A stretch of 64,000 bases of DNA from Cephalotus follicularis (Eukaryota; Streptophyta; Magnoliopsida; Oxalidales; Cephalotaceae): contig BDDD01005050.1 in NCBI GenBank assembly GCA_001972305.1, forward strand, positions 17,820-81,819. The letters run 5' to 3'. Positions 11,201 to 26,930 of this stretch are shown here, piece by piece. The notes beneath the pieces are model-generated. The model worked only from the letters and a program-made list of their open reading frames with translations, made no database searches and was not told the DNA's origin. The translations under genes and the position numbers were made by a program. The stretch's first letter is position 1, and each line of letters begins with the position of its first letter.

Positions 11201-14200
11201 TTTTTCGTTGTTCTGTTGACAAACCATCGACTCCTGGAAGACCAACCAATCCCCCACTTAATGGAGTGAGTTCTACAAGTTCCATCACCTCCTCAACAAA
11301 TACCTGAAAAATTTAACCCTCGAAGTGTCATCTTATGCCCAAGTGATATAAAGAGCAAATAATATTTTATAATCACCCTTTGTGTCTCCAAATCAACATC
11401 TGATGGTAATCGAAGCCAAGCAGAGAAAAGAAGAGACTCCAAAACAGTCAAGCAAGGGGAATGGACATCATTTTGCTCACAGTAACCAGAAATTCTTGCA
11501 AAAGTTTCTTGTTTTTTGGGATATCCAGATATATGTATGCTCCCTTCTATGACTCCACCAGTTTTTCTACCAGCTAAAACATCCATGAGAGTGGTTTTAC
11601 CAGCACCACTAACTCCAACCAATGCTGTAAGCACTCCAGGTCTAAATGCTCCTGTAACATTAACCAATAACTGCAATCGATCTTCTAGTATCCCTTGTTG
11701 CTTCAATTCCTGAAGTGATGCACGGGTAAGAAAGATATCTAGTCAAAATATTTTTCAAAGTAAACAGTTTTCAGGACTGGGGTTCTATACACACCACAGG
11801 GACATCCACATAATAATTGATGGCATTGAAAGACATGGAGAGTGGTTGAAATGGGAGAACCATGCCTCTATGCTTGAAATATTTCCCTGTCCAGAAATTA
11901 GATATGAACACATGCCAGATATTAATTTGGATGCATATTGAAACATAAAAATAAATAACAAGAGAAAAACAATCAGGATCTATTTTACAAACCACTTAGT
12001 GAGCCTGAATGCTGTAAGAACTGCCTCAGTTCAATAACAACACTTTCACCTCTCCTTCTTCTCTCTCTCTCTTTCAGCTCCTCCTTGGAGACAACAGCTT
12101 GTTGCTTCCCCAAAGCTGTAATAATAAAAGAATGAAAAAAAAAAAGAAAAAAAACTTCTTACTTTACTTGTCTGCAATAACAGAAGGGAATTTCATTTAA
12201 GGAACTTTTCATGGAATAAGATGACTTACGGTTTAGGTAAGTTAGAAAGAATGTGAACAATATATTGAATAAAACTGTAAATCCAAGCAAAGCACCAACA
12301 CCAATCCAATACCAGTAGCTCTGTGGAAACAAACTCCGTGCCCTCAAGACTGCTTCACCCAACGAATCAGAGTTGATCCCAGATCTCTACATAAACATAT
12401 AAAGGAATCGTGAGGTTCAATGTGGTAGGAAGGATTGACAGATACAGGCTATCTAAACAAGCCAGAAGCCTACTTATGGTCCCTAATGCAGTTAATTAAT
12501 TTAAATGTGGAACGGGTTACAGGAGCTCCGTAGATCTGAGGCGTAACCCTTAACGACAGAAGGCTTGAATCTGTCCATCAGTCAAAAGAACCACTGTGCC
12601 TGTCATACCTTATCCCAGGAGTGCCCAAGGAATTCATTCACAGAAGCTGCATTTTGAGCATACATCAAAGGAGAAATCCAGAAACCCCAGATCCACCAAC
12701 GTGGTATATGATCTGTCAGATGACATAAGAGAATAGATAAGCATATGGCATAAGAAATTAGATGCGAAGAAATTGCAATGATGTAAGTTTAACCTCTTGA
12801 GATGACATATCCTCCGAGAGCCATGACAACCAACATAGCGAAAGATCCAAAGGTGTTGGCAACTATCATATTACGGCCCAAGGATCCAATAACACGAAAG
12901 AGAGCTATAGACATCTGGTGCAGACAGAAATATAACAAAAGCTGCCGGAAAAATCTGAGGATTAAAGAGATAATAAGACAAGATTTAATTTTACCCAACC
13001 TTCACAATCAAGCAAAAATTTGATGAAAAGCATAAGATACCTTGTAATATTAGGATCATATCCAATTACATAGTAGGTAACTGCCACCCAGAAACCTGAT
13101 TCTATGAGTGAAATTGGAATACTCAACAACCAAGAAGGAAGTGTATAAGCCCAGCTTGGGTAGAAGTGTAAGTCCCTGTGCTTGTAAAGCACAGGAAGCT
13201 TGGCCACCAACATTGAAACCTCTGTAAAGCCGTTGAAAAGTATAATGACCATGGAAAAGTACAGTGCTCCAAGATATAAGCCTCCGTCATCAATTGTATT
13301 ATGGTGTGTTGTTGTCCGGATAAAGACACTCATTGTTATTAGTGCAACAAAGAGAAGCTGGAGAATATGCACATAATTAAAAAATGAGCAATGGAATCTC
13401 TTAAATACTTCAACGTTTAAGATAATTGACATGCGATAAGTGAAAAACCATAAAAGATCTTAGACCAATTTAAAGTGATCAATAATCTGCTTTTATGTTT
13501 CACTCTGCAGTCTCTTAGGATTCTAAAAGGTCTGAATTCAAATGTACCTGAACAAATTTGAAAACATAGATAAATGAATTCCGTTTCATCAGCAGCTTCA
13601 GCCAGTCAAAGTTGGTTTTGAAGAGTTCACTCTTCTTCACACCATAACTAAAAGTTGATAAAGCTGCCGGATGATTATAACGTCTATCAAAAGGAACATC
13701 CAGTTCCTCAGTTAAAGATTTCCCAGTATGATATGTACGAAAAGCTTCCGCAAACTTTACTGGAGGTATGAACCGATAAGGGCTGTATGAACGAGACCAA
13801 TACTGCTCCTGGTCCTTCTTTGATGTAATCTGTGAAAAAAAAATTTAAGCAAACATACCCCATGATTAAGGGTCAAATTACAATTAAAGTCTCTCCAGGA
13901 CTTACTTCTTGCAAGAAATCAGCCACATTCTTTCTTTCTGGACAACTAAATCCCATAGATGCAAAGAAATCAAGAGCAGCTTCACGGGGCCCCTGATATA
14001 CAATCTGGCCCTCACACAGAAGTATAATATCATCAAACAAATCATAAGTCTCAGGAGCAGGTTGAAGCAGAGAAATAACAGTGGTTCCATCAAGTGCATG
14101 AGTTGAATGCCTAAGATATTTGATGATTTGGAAAGTAGTTGAGCTATCAAGGCCATTTGATATTTCATCCATGAACAGCACTCTAGCAGAACCAACTAGT

Positions 14201-16339
14201 AATTCACCTGATAGTCAGTCATGCCTGCCTAGTCAGCATGAAGAAACACAAATTGCATTCCAGTAATAAAAAAAAAAGAGTAAAAAAAAACAGATTTACA
14301 TGGAGTATACCAGTTGTTAGCCGCTTCTTCTGGCCTCCAGAGATTCCTTTAAGCATTTCATCTCCCACCAATGTGTCAGCGCAGATGTCCAACCCTAAAA
14401 TCTTTGTCAAATATAATTTAGTAAGACTGGGAAGGGGAATCACGCATGCACATTTTAGCATATATGTATGCAGGTCAGAGGATTCTTAGAGGCAGGATTT
14501 CTATTTTTATAGTTGGAAACTAAACCCATTAAGTTAAATTCACGAATATTTTATATATTAGAACTGAAATCGAACCAAAGCACCTCAAAGATCAAATTAA
14601 ATGAAAATAAGGTCAGTTTGATTCAGTTTATAGTTTTACTAAAACCATAACACCCCTTATAGTTGAATAATAGCAACAGGTGTACCATATACATCCAACA
14701 GAAACCAGCATTTAGAGAATACCTTCATGATGTACTCCACCACAAGGCTTGTCTCCTGTCCCCCCAAAGCTAATGACTGGAGATAAAAAATTTAAGCTTC
14801 AATTTTATGCTCAATGTAACAGGAAAGAGAATAAAATACACCTCTTTCTTTTACTGGCAAAAGAATAAAATACACCTCTTTCTTTTACTGGCAGAAGAAT
14901 AGTACATCTAACAAATATAATTACCTTCATAAATATATCAAGATCTTCATCAGGTTTTATCCCGTACATCTTTTCTCTTCTGGAGAGTTCCATTAGCATA
15001 TCTACCAAAGTATTCATTCATCAGCAACTAGAGTTGTATGTTTATTACTTCATTTACATGCCCGTGATAGCATACCATATTTGAATCCGACGCCTTGACA
15101 GCGCCCTGCAAACTCCAGTGTTTCCCTTACAGTCATCTCTGCCACATGCCAATCTTGTTGACTGACATAAGCAGATGTCCTTGGAGGAACAAACTCTTTT
15201 AGACTGTGTCCATTATATGTAATTTTCCCTGACATCTTCAAAACAATCAAAGTACAAATGATCAAAGAGAAAATAACCAGTCCATGGGGAAATTTATACA
15301 GCAGTTTCAGCATTTTGCATGTTAAAACAAATTCTCATCATTACCTGCAAATGAGAACCAAGACGCCCAGCAAGAGCCAAGAGCAATGTTGTCTTCCCAG
15401 AGCTCGGAGGGCCTAATAGCAGTGTTAATCTACAAATAAATGCACCTATACATTAACAAACTGCGGATACCTCCAGCAAAAATTCACCAACTAAACAACT
15501 AATTTAATAACTACCTTGAAGGTCTAATAATCCCACTAATGTCATCTAAAATTGTCAATTTGCTTCTCTTTCCCCTGTATATCCGCAACTGCCTTAAGAG
15601 AGCCTAAATGACAAATTCAAAAAATAATTGGAACAAAATACAAAATTACAAAGTTAAAAAAAAAAAAACTATCATTAAACATAGACCACTATATGAAACT
15701 TGTGATTCACAACAGTTGAAAATATTACCTCCGACATGTTGAAAATGAAATTGGGAATGGTTGGCAGTGCTCTGCTTCCAACATGGACAAAAGATTCAAC
15801 TTTCAAATTCTGATATCTAACCTCAATTTTTGGAAATTCCAAATCTACCCTGAAATACGATATCGATAACAAAAAAAATTGAACACATTACTACAATTCT
15901 AGCAATTGCAAGTTTGCAACTGAATTAACTGGATATTGTTTCCAAAAAAATCAACATAAGACTATATACTTGCTTACACATGCATGCTTTCAAAAAATAA
16001 GTAGAAAGAAAAATGAAAGGCCAAAAAAAAAAAGGCAAATGAGGGAGAGAATTAATTGACGCACGCATCGAATCGCTTGCGCATGCGACCGAAGAAGAGT
16101 TCAGGATCATGGTCAACGTCATTGACCAAACGCTGGATTAGAAGCTTGTGATCCTGAGACCCAAGCTCACTAACGTCTATCTCTTTCTTATCACCAATCA
16201 TGTTGGTGAAGATTCCCCTCCTCATGCGGGTGTAGGTAGGCAGCCGCTCCAGCGCCGCCCACCGTAGCGCATCCTCGTCCTCTCCCTCCTCCCTAAACGA
16301 CGCCGTCCTCGCAAACGCATTCTCCGCCGAATTCCACAT
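8233..16339 (-). CDS. ABCG32: ABCG32/PEC1-type full-size ABC transporter (PDR family), 24 exons
   Basis: Plasma-membrane half-repeat transporter [NBD-TMD]x2 that exports cutin precursors in Arabidopsis. Exons: 16339-16065, 15849-15729, 15603-15515, 15429-15345, 15235-15076, 15001-14925, 14776-14723, 14401-14311, 14207-13906, 13829-13548, 13357-13041, 12954-12794, 12712-12609, 12386-12230, 12115-11993, 11886-11795, 11709-11377, 11303-11013, 10742-10659, 10565-10432, 10318-10091, 9489-9318, 9214-8960, 8505-8233. The sum is 4260 nt, 1419 aa, with every phase consistent. Walker A1 GPPSSGKTT (about 168), signature ISGGQ (307), Walker B VLFMDE (about 327); Walker A2 GVSGAGKTT (862), degenerate LSTEQ (969), IVFMDE (989). 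The N-terminus [15 protein letters not shown] and C-terminus KSFNFQRR match the ABCG32 group, and the length matches (1420 aa in Arabidopsis). No frameshift was seen. Confidence 0.96.
14829..14896. repeat. 34-bp tandem duplication in ABCG32 intron 6
   Basis: GAATAAAATACACCTCTTTC... occurs at 14829 and again at 14863, nearly identical. It lies inside the intron between exons 6 and 7 and should not affect splicing. Confidence 0.85.
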
Positions 16340-16700
16340 CCAGTTCGCTCAAGATCTAAACAAAAAGCCTAACGAAAAATAATTTTAAAGCTAAGGCGCG
16401 CGCACACACACACACACGGAAAGAGAGAGAGAGAGGTGTGTTAATGTTGCTTAATATAAATTATAAAGTAGTGTTTGGCAATGTGGAGAATGTGAACTAG
16501 ATTGAGATAGAGGGAGCTACTTTTGAGTGCTTCTCTTACAATGGTGATTGGTAGTTGAGCTCTCCATTAATATCTCTCTCAATTAGTCTCTTGGTTGTTG
16601 TCTCTCTCTCTCTCTTTCTTTTTATAGTTTATATAGTTTCAACCCCTCCTCTTTATAGCATCTCTCTCTCTCTCACACAATTGCATGTCTGTGTGCGTTA
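16340..16700 (-). promoter_or_regulatory. ABCG32 5' leader and core promoter
   Basis: Read on the minus strand, a TATA-like CTATATAAAC lies at about 16628..16638 and GCTATAAAGAGG near 16650. That would give a leader of about 260 nt. The leader holds (CA)n at 16401..16417, (GA)n at 16422..16436 and CT/GA tracts at 16597..16615 and 16661..16676. The transcription start is inferred. Confidence 0.5.
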
Positions 16701-19700
16701 AAGTGTGATACAGTTTTGTGCAGAGATATCCATTAATAGCCGCGGGAAAGACAAAACTGGCGGGTATGCTTGGCATAAACACTCTCTCGACTACACATTT
16801 TTTAATACTCGCTATTATAGACTAGCAGCTGTAACGAATGCATCATGTATATCGTGTTTGATGGAGAGATAGAGCGTGTCAAAGGGGAGCGAGTACGTGT
16901 GGAGTTTTTAGGTGAGAATTTGAATTGAAACGGTTGGGAAGTAGTGAAATTTTTATTTTTATTTTTATTTCTCAACTTCCTTATTTCTTTTTTTACTGTT
17001 TAAGGGGTTTCGTGATTGGAAGAAGTTAAAAAGTGACGGATGATGTGTAAATTTTGCTGGTTAGTGAATAGAGTTAGTAGCAGGAGAGCATATTCCTTTT
17101 TTTTTTTTTTGAAACGTAAATTTTCCCAATACGCTGTTGAAATCACTATCATGTGAAGTGTCACGGCCTAACGAAGGGGATCTAATATCATTCATTCTTT
17201 CTCTCTCGTATAACCAAAATGTTGCTCTCCAGTTAGTTGCTGTAGAAAAACCTGTCTAGCCATAAATGTAAATTCTAATCTGCCAGCGAATCAATAGGGC
17301 ATCCCCAATCATTGATCTAGCATGTTAATCACAACATAATCAGTATCACAGATATATTTCAATTAAATTAAGTTATCAAAATATATTATTTTATTTAAAA
17401 TCAAAACACATTAAAAAAAAACAAGACAACGACGACAACATTTTTTCTCATCATTCCTTTGTTGTTATCAGTGTCGTTAATCAATTGCAAGGGTATGACG
17501 ATAAGAAATAGTATTTAAAAAGCATTAACACATTAATTCTCATAGTATCATAATTATGTTTAATAACATTATGCTCGTATTAATCTGTCTTTTCTAATCA
17601 AGCATTATGAGTTAATCTCTTATTGTTGTCAGCTTTTCAAATGGAAAGTATTTATAGACAATAAGAATTAACCTTGATCTGAGTTAACTTACGTTGAACA
17701 TTTCTGAGCTTACATCTCTTACTTGAGCAGCCATCACACTTTCATGGTTAAATAATTAATACGTGAAGGAAGAAATTGCTTTTTTTAATTTGATGTTCAA
17801 GCCTTTTATGTTCCTGTTTTTTTTGAATAAAAAGAATAGAAAAATGTCTTGATAATGATACTTCACTCCCTCTTTTTATTTTTATTTTTATTTTTATTTT
17901 TTCAAGTGTGGCTTAGAATTTTCAAAAATATGTATCAATCAAATTATAACTAGCATGCATGCATGATGATATTGTCTTTTTATTCAATAGACGGGTTATA
18001 TCTTTCATAATCCATTAATCTTAAATGAAGACTAAATTACTCTAAGCAATCTCCAACTCCAATCATGAATCATGATAGAGCTAAACGGCAACTTCATGCA
18101 TTATTTTGAAACTGCATGTGTACACTTTTAATTATGTGTAGACGCAAACCTATATAGAGACCATATAGGAGCCCCATTTTAAGCCATTTCAGTTGTTCAT
18201 TGGATTTTTTTTTTTAAATACAACGCACACCACTACTAATTAAAGCACAAAAAAGTGAATTAAAAAAATCTAAAACCTAAAATCTATGGAACTCAAATTG
18301 ACCTAACATGGTGTATGCCAAAAATTTCTAGCATTTGCCCCTTGCATCCCAAAATAACTCTTTCTTCAAGTCGGGCATGCAAAAACACCTGTATGGATTT
18401 TTTTTTAATAAAAAAGAATAAAGTTTGGGCCGAATCCTATACAAATCACTATAAATAGGAGTGCTCTCCCCTCTTCTAAATCACCAAGAATCACTCAAAG
18501 CATCAATTCTCGTAACACTAGTTCATCGTTTTTGGAGAAAACTAACCTTGGGTTCTTAATTGGGATCTTAGGTTTTCAAAGAACTAACAAGAAATGGTTT
18601 GGTAAAAATGTTCGAGTAATAATCTTAAATTTAATCAAGAGGTTGTTTACGACGGCTTCTATGAGAAATAAGAGTAACGCATTATACATTCCAATATTTT
18701 TAATATATTTTTTGTAATTGATGTGGCAATTCACATCAAGAACACATGAATAATAAAATATATGAGTCTCAATGTTATTTATGATTGAATAAATACATGT
18801 ATGTAATGTGGAGTATCACATCATTTTGTTGGGACCCAGAGTATTATTGAAGAAACAATTTAATAAAAGCATTCTATTTTACTTTTTAATTCTCATAATA
18901 TTGAGGGTGATTGATTGGAAGTTTGCTTGATTATATGTTTGCTTATTGTTTCTAGGTTTTCATATAGATCTATAATCGGCATAGGAGATCAGTTTTAAGT
19001 TGTTTTCGACAACTAACTGTAAATAACAAACTTAAGAAGAAAAAGAAGGTCAAAGATGTTGATATATATAAACTATTACTTGCATCGATATGTCATATGT
19101 AGATTACTTGTTTTTACTATACTCTTTGAATGATATAACTTGGTATTTACGTGGAGGAGAGGAGCATCTTTAGATCTGTAAATTATGTATTAGATAGAGA
19201 TAATAATATGCTTTATATCTAAATTATATTAATGATACGAAAGATTTAAACTAAATGAAATAATAACCATTTATTTATTCAATCATCAAAACATAGGTAA
19301 GAGAGGTTAATCCCTTGTTTTTTTTTTTTCGTTATTAGATCCCAAAGTTACAACGAAAAGGAAAATCAATGTTTTTCTACCTTGTCATATATAAGATTAG
19401 TGAATAAAAATAAGGAAAATCACCGTTACAAGTGTGAATATTTATGGTGTAAGAAATGTATAGTAATTTTACATAGTAGTTTATAAGGACAATTGTGTAT
19501 TTTTAACATTTATTAATCTCCATTAATACCTAAAACGTATTCATAAGGAAGGTTGACAGATTTTATTCTCTTTATCATTTCTAATTATTGGAGGAACCCC
19601 TTCGAACCCCATTTTTTCTATTTTTAGGTGATCCACAACAATTTACATAGTGAACTAAGACGCAAATCCATACGAAATATACAACTTGTGAGTGGTTGAA

Positions 19701-20436
19701 CCAAATTTCTACATTTGTAAATACTTTTTATCATGCCAATCAATCAACACTTAAAATTTTGGAACGTGGCCTTTATAGAAAGTCATTTTAGTGGCAACTT
19801 CACTATGAATGCAACTTTTCACATGGATACAAATGAGTAAAGTCGAGTCAAGCTTAAGTTTGTTTGAGTTTGACTCATTTAGATTTTATCAAGTTCGAGT
19901 TCAAGTTGAGCATTTAACGAGTTCAAAAACTGTTGTTTAAGCTCAGTTTGCATATATTTTATAGAGTTTGAGTTTGAAACGAGTTTTGATGAGTTCAAAC
20001 GACTATTGTTTGTGCTCAAATATATAAGAAATTCAAGAGTTTGAGCTCGGCTCTTTTATATATATATTTTTTCATTTTTCTCCAATGAAAAACTAAGATA
20101 AACTCAAATTGAAATGATTATTAAAATAAAAAATAATAAGCCTCTAATCCACCTATAAACGAGCATATAATTGAATTTTGCATACCTATAATTGTGTTCG
20201 TAACGATCTTTTAACAAGTTTTTCACGAATATTAATGAATCAATATCATATTTGTTTAAACTCGACTTGTTAAACTGACAAAATCGTGATCATGTTCATT
20301 TATTAAACTTGATATAAACGAATACCAATGAGTCATGATCGAGTCGAATCAAGTCAAAAAACCGTACACGACTTTTGCACCGCCGACATTTTGTGGTCTT
20401 CGTCCCTTGGTGAGTACACATTCCTGTCACGATGAA
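16701..20436. other. Gene-poor AT-rich intergenic region
   Basis: No coding region is supported. A strong core-promoter-like TATAAATA sits at 18450..18457, followed by CT-rich sequence and only a 61-codon reading frame (18532..18717) of unknown type. From 19836 to 20370 many short words of the type GAGTTCAAG/CTCGAGTT recur (for example 19860, 19895, 19980, 20035, 20335), suggesting an old MITE or satellite-like repeat whose ends I cannot fix. Confidence 0.5.
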
Positions 20437-20645
20437 GCGACCCACATGACATTACTCAAGTATTCTAGATGCAGCGACCCACATGAAATGACTCAAATAT
20501 TCTATTCATCCTAAAGCAACTACAAAATGCTATAGGGTTTTTTAAGAGCTAGAATGCCTGATTATCACTCATTCAACCATATTTTAGACTCATTTGGTTC
20601 TTGATTATCACTCATCAACCAGATTTTAGAGTCATTTAGTTCTTT
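20437..20645. repeat. Two neighbouring short tandem duplications
   Basis: A 37-bp unit beginning GCGACCCACATGA is repeated at 20437 and 20474. A 43-bp unit beginning TGATTATCACTCAT is repeated at 20559 and 20602. Copies differ by only a few bases, so both duplications are fairly recent. Confidence 0.8.
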
Positions 20646-21005
20646 GAAATGCAAAGATAATTTGATGCTCATTAAATTGTTTGATATCTTGTAGTGTCTA
20701 AAATTAATATGGGTTTTGCTAACAAGTGTTCTAAAAGCACTAGTTAAACTTATTTTTCATTGGTTGAAGACCTCCATTGTTTTAATATCATTTATTAATA
20801 TCTTCTCTTTTGGATTGATTCAATTTAATAATAAGTCAATAAAAAAATAAACTTAACAAATGCTCCAAGATAATTGTTAGCAAAATTCAGTTACTATTAG
20901 TTTTACAAGTGCATTGTTCGTGTAGTGCGTGGACGAGATTGAAATTATTCGTAAATGTGAACGCAGGGCTTTTAAATTATAGTAAAATGTGATGAAGGAG
21001 AGCCT

Positions 21006-21209
21006 TCAATAAATGAGCTGCTGCACTTGTGGTTGTGGATCAATCGTAGAGCTGGACATTTTTTTGTCACTAGCTGAGCTAGCTACCTGCGATTTTGACT
21101 TCAATACATATTTCATGGCCAACAGATCTGTTGATAATAATGGCACATGGACTAGACCTAATAATACTGTACTCTTTGAATCCATCTTTGCTTTCTCTTC
21201 CTTCCTCAT
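21006..21209 (-). other. Short reading frame of unknown type, possible gene relic
   Basis: A 67-codon frame reads MRKEEKAKMDSKSTVLLGLV..., with a hydrophobic stretch after MDSK. The pattern is faintly like the signal peptide of small secreted plant proteins such as glycine-rich proteins, but no mature domain follows. It may be a broken secreted-peptide gene or chance. I do not assign a function. Confidence 0.2.
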
Positions 21210-21692
21210 GAGTTTTTATCTTATATTTTACTTGATGATGCACCAAAATTCACAAGGAACATGCAAGTTTTTAACCCTTGCCCCTTGACACCTAGTACTA
21301 GTATCATTGAAGTGTCACCGATAATTTCTAGACCTAAGTGCAATTCCATTTATTTATATTTTATGATGTAGATCTGGTGAATATGTTCCTCATTTAGTCT
21401 ATTCGATGAAATCTTTAACAGTAAAAAATTTGGACGGTAACCATCACTTGGATATATCTAATCAATAACAAGATGTCATATTGTCTAGCTGGTCCATTAT
21501 TTCCATATTAAAACCTATGATTTATATTTTAAAAATTTAACCATTGAATTGAATGTATTATTTATATATATCATATATACTAAATTTCAAGTCAATCAAA
21601 TTGTTCATAGATTTTTTATAAGATAAACTACTTTTTACAATATATAATAAAACTATATATATAACACTATTGAAGTTCTTATGGTTAGATGA

Positions 21693-22555
21693 TGATATGA
21701 GAAAAAATTGAGTTAAACTAAAAACGACATGTGTCCTCCGCAGACACAGTCAAATGTTCAAGAGTTTCAAAGTTTGTACAAACTTAAGTCAGAGTAAGTT
21801 TGTTAACTAAGAAAACAGTGACATGAGAAGAATTCCTCCTCGACATAGGTGCCGAGGAGCCACCCAGCGGTTGTTATGCAAAGATTACTCTCCTCGGCAT
21901 CAGGGCCTAGGACCCCCTCTGAAGCATCAGTGCCGAGAACCTCCTCGGCTACATAGCAGAAGACCACTCACTTCAATCACAAGTCTGGAGAAACTCTAGG
22001 CGTTGAAGACCATGAAGCAAGGGGCTACCACCTCAGCAGCATCACTACGGCTCGCCTCCTCGGCAGTCCTGTTGCAGAGAACCCCCTCCTAATTTATGGA
22101 ATGAGGCCATGAAGTTAGCCTACTTCTCAGGGATCCTTATCTTTGAAATATAGAAGATAAGACACAGTTAACTACCTACAAGGAAAGTGGCGATAAATCA
22201 GGTGGAGATAAGGGAAATCCCGAGATCTTCGGCATTTCCTTAGGGGACAGCTATCACCTCCGCTTTTTACGCTCAGACAGTTACAAAACCAGCCCTATAA
22301 ATACAAGAATCAAACACAAATCACAGGTCAGCCATTTTTACATTACAAAGAACCTTATACCCTCTGCACATTGTCTAACTTGAGCGTCAGAGTGTCCCCG
22401 GGAGAACAACCTCCTGGACCTTCCACCAGTTTGTTACCTTGTGCAGGAGTCAGAGATCGACGTCTTCCTCCCAGGCATCCTTTTTGAGCGTTTCTCTTAA
22501 TAAATTAAAGTCCTCCACGTAGGATACTGTTGAGAGAATGATTTCTGTATCAACA
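21693..22555 (+). mobile_element. Solo LTR, 863 bp, with 5-bp target duplication
   Basis: It begins TGATATGAG and ends TATCAACA (TG...CA). It is flanked by GATGA at 21688..21692 and GATGA at 22556..22560. A TATA box TATAAATA lies at 22296..22303, followed by TTGAGCGTCAGAGTG near 22380, a word familiar from plant LTRs. Positions 21840..22080 contain many CCTCGGC/GCCGAGG words. A second copy starts at 63702. No internal domain remains, so unequal recombination between LTRs is inferred. Confidence 0.88.
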
Positions 22556-22560
22556 GATGA

Positions 22561-25128
<2,568 letters not shown>

Positions 25129-25299
25129 TCAACCCAACCCAAAAAACCCAAACACACCCCAATACCCACAACACAGCCACTGTCCAAGCACCATCACCAA
25201 CACGGCACCCACATCACCCGCTTCGAGGGATTCAAGAGCTGTGAATGGATGTATAAAATGGGCCATTGAATTTTGGGGTTTCGGATCTTAGTGGGTTGC

Positions 25300-26470
25300 T
25301 TGCAAAATCCTCAGATAGAAGGCTTATGGACATGGTTATTAGGGTTCTTGATAAAGAGAGTGAGTGTTAAGGAGAGTAAGTGAGATTTGGATGGATTTAT
25401 TTATTTATTTTATGGATAATGAAGAGAGAGTGTGTGAAAAAGAGAAATAAAAAATTGGGGATTATGTTTTGTTAATATATTTTTAGAAGAGGGTATTATG
25501 AAAAAATGAAAAAAATTAACATAACAATTTAAGGGAAAATAAACAACAAGAGGGATTTGTAATAAACAAAACGTTAAAAAATAATGCGTCCAAATAAATT
25601 TTTGATTTTTTCTTATATTTATATTATATATAAACTTTTATATTTTACTCCATTACCATAAAGGAATAATATTTCTTTCCACACTTGTGTTGGAAGAATC
25701 TTTTCGATATCCTTTACTATTTCAAGAATTTATAGATAAAACTTTATAAATTCAATTTAATCTCTCTTTAAATTTTTAAAATAATTGAATATATATATAT
25801 TATTTATATAAAAAAATTAATAATAATAATAATAAAATAGTAAATGTAAACTCATTTATTTAGTAAATAAGATGCCAGCTAACGAAGTACTAATTAAAAT
25901 GCGTTAGGCTGACATCAACAAAACGTTGAAGGATTGAGCTGGCCCAGACTCTGGGTTTGACAATCGTCTGCCTGAACTCAATGTTGGGCTTAATATTTTG
26001 ATGGAGCCCTACTTTGCCTCGAATCAACTTAAAAATCTATCTATAAGCTTATGTGCATGAAAAGAAAAGCACAATTACTATTTGAAGTTCTGTACCATTT
26101 GATTAATTTAATGTATATATTATTCTTTTGGTCAATTGAGTACTTTTATTTTATAAATAAAAACAATTAACTTCGATGATTGACGAGCATTCCATAATTA
26201 GGACTCTTAAACATAAGAATTTATTTTATAAGTAATATATTAATTATAAATAAATATAATCACAAATAAATTATTAAAATATTATCAATATTTTTAAACA
26301 TTATTAATAATATTTTAACTTATTTTAATAACTCATTTATATGAAGTATCACGTCATTTATAATTGAGAACGTTTGTTTTCTATATTTTACAACAGCTTC
26401 TACAAGTGTAGTCAATTTTACTGACTTGGCAAAAAATGTCTCACGTCAAACAGTAAATAAATATTTTTTT
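25300..26470. other. AT-rich intergenic stretch
   Basis: No gene seen. Near 25,680..25,790 there is a fragment related to the repeat at 1340 (TACTATTTCAAGAATTTATAGATAAAA). Confidence 0.45.
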
Positions 26471-26474
26471 TATT

Positions 26475-26930
26475 GATAAAGGTGTTTGGGTGGCGTTGGA
26501 TGGGTTAAGGAGGCTAATTTGTTGTTAAAAAGAAGGGTTTTTGGGTGCCTTAATGGTTAAAGCTATAATTGTTTGTCAGAGGACACCGGTTTTGCAGGCT
26601 TATTATATTGCAATGCCGGGAAGTTTGAGAAAGCTTTGACTTCTAATTAAATGAGATTTATGAACATGGTTGGGGTTGATGTGTTTTATATATTGGATTG
26701 TCTCTTTTAGCAAGTGGGTTGATGTGGATAAGGCTTTTGAATTCATTGAAAATGATGGAGGATCATGGTGTTACGTTGAAAGAGAAGACATTTTTTTTTT
26801 TTTGTTTTTATTCATGGATCTGTGAGAGAAGCCAGATGGCCCCTATTGGATTATCATAAGGCCCTCCACTTGTTTGACAAAATGCGGATTTGTGCTTTTA
26901 TTCCAAATTACCAAATGTTTCACTTTCTGA
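26475..26930 (+). pseudogene. Pentatricopeptide-repeat (PPR) protein relic
   Basis: Fragments typical of PPR motifs appear in order: CNAGKFEKAL (about 26610), KWVDVDKAFEFIE (about 26715), then in another frame MEDHGVTLKEKT (about 26755), IHGSVREAR (about 26810) and KALHLFDKMRICAFIPN (about 26855). PPR proteins bind organellar RNA. Frameshifts, stops and a T-tract at 26791 break the frame, and no start or full set of repeats is present. It is a degraded piece, probably of a P-class PPR gene. Confidence 0.7.
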
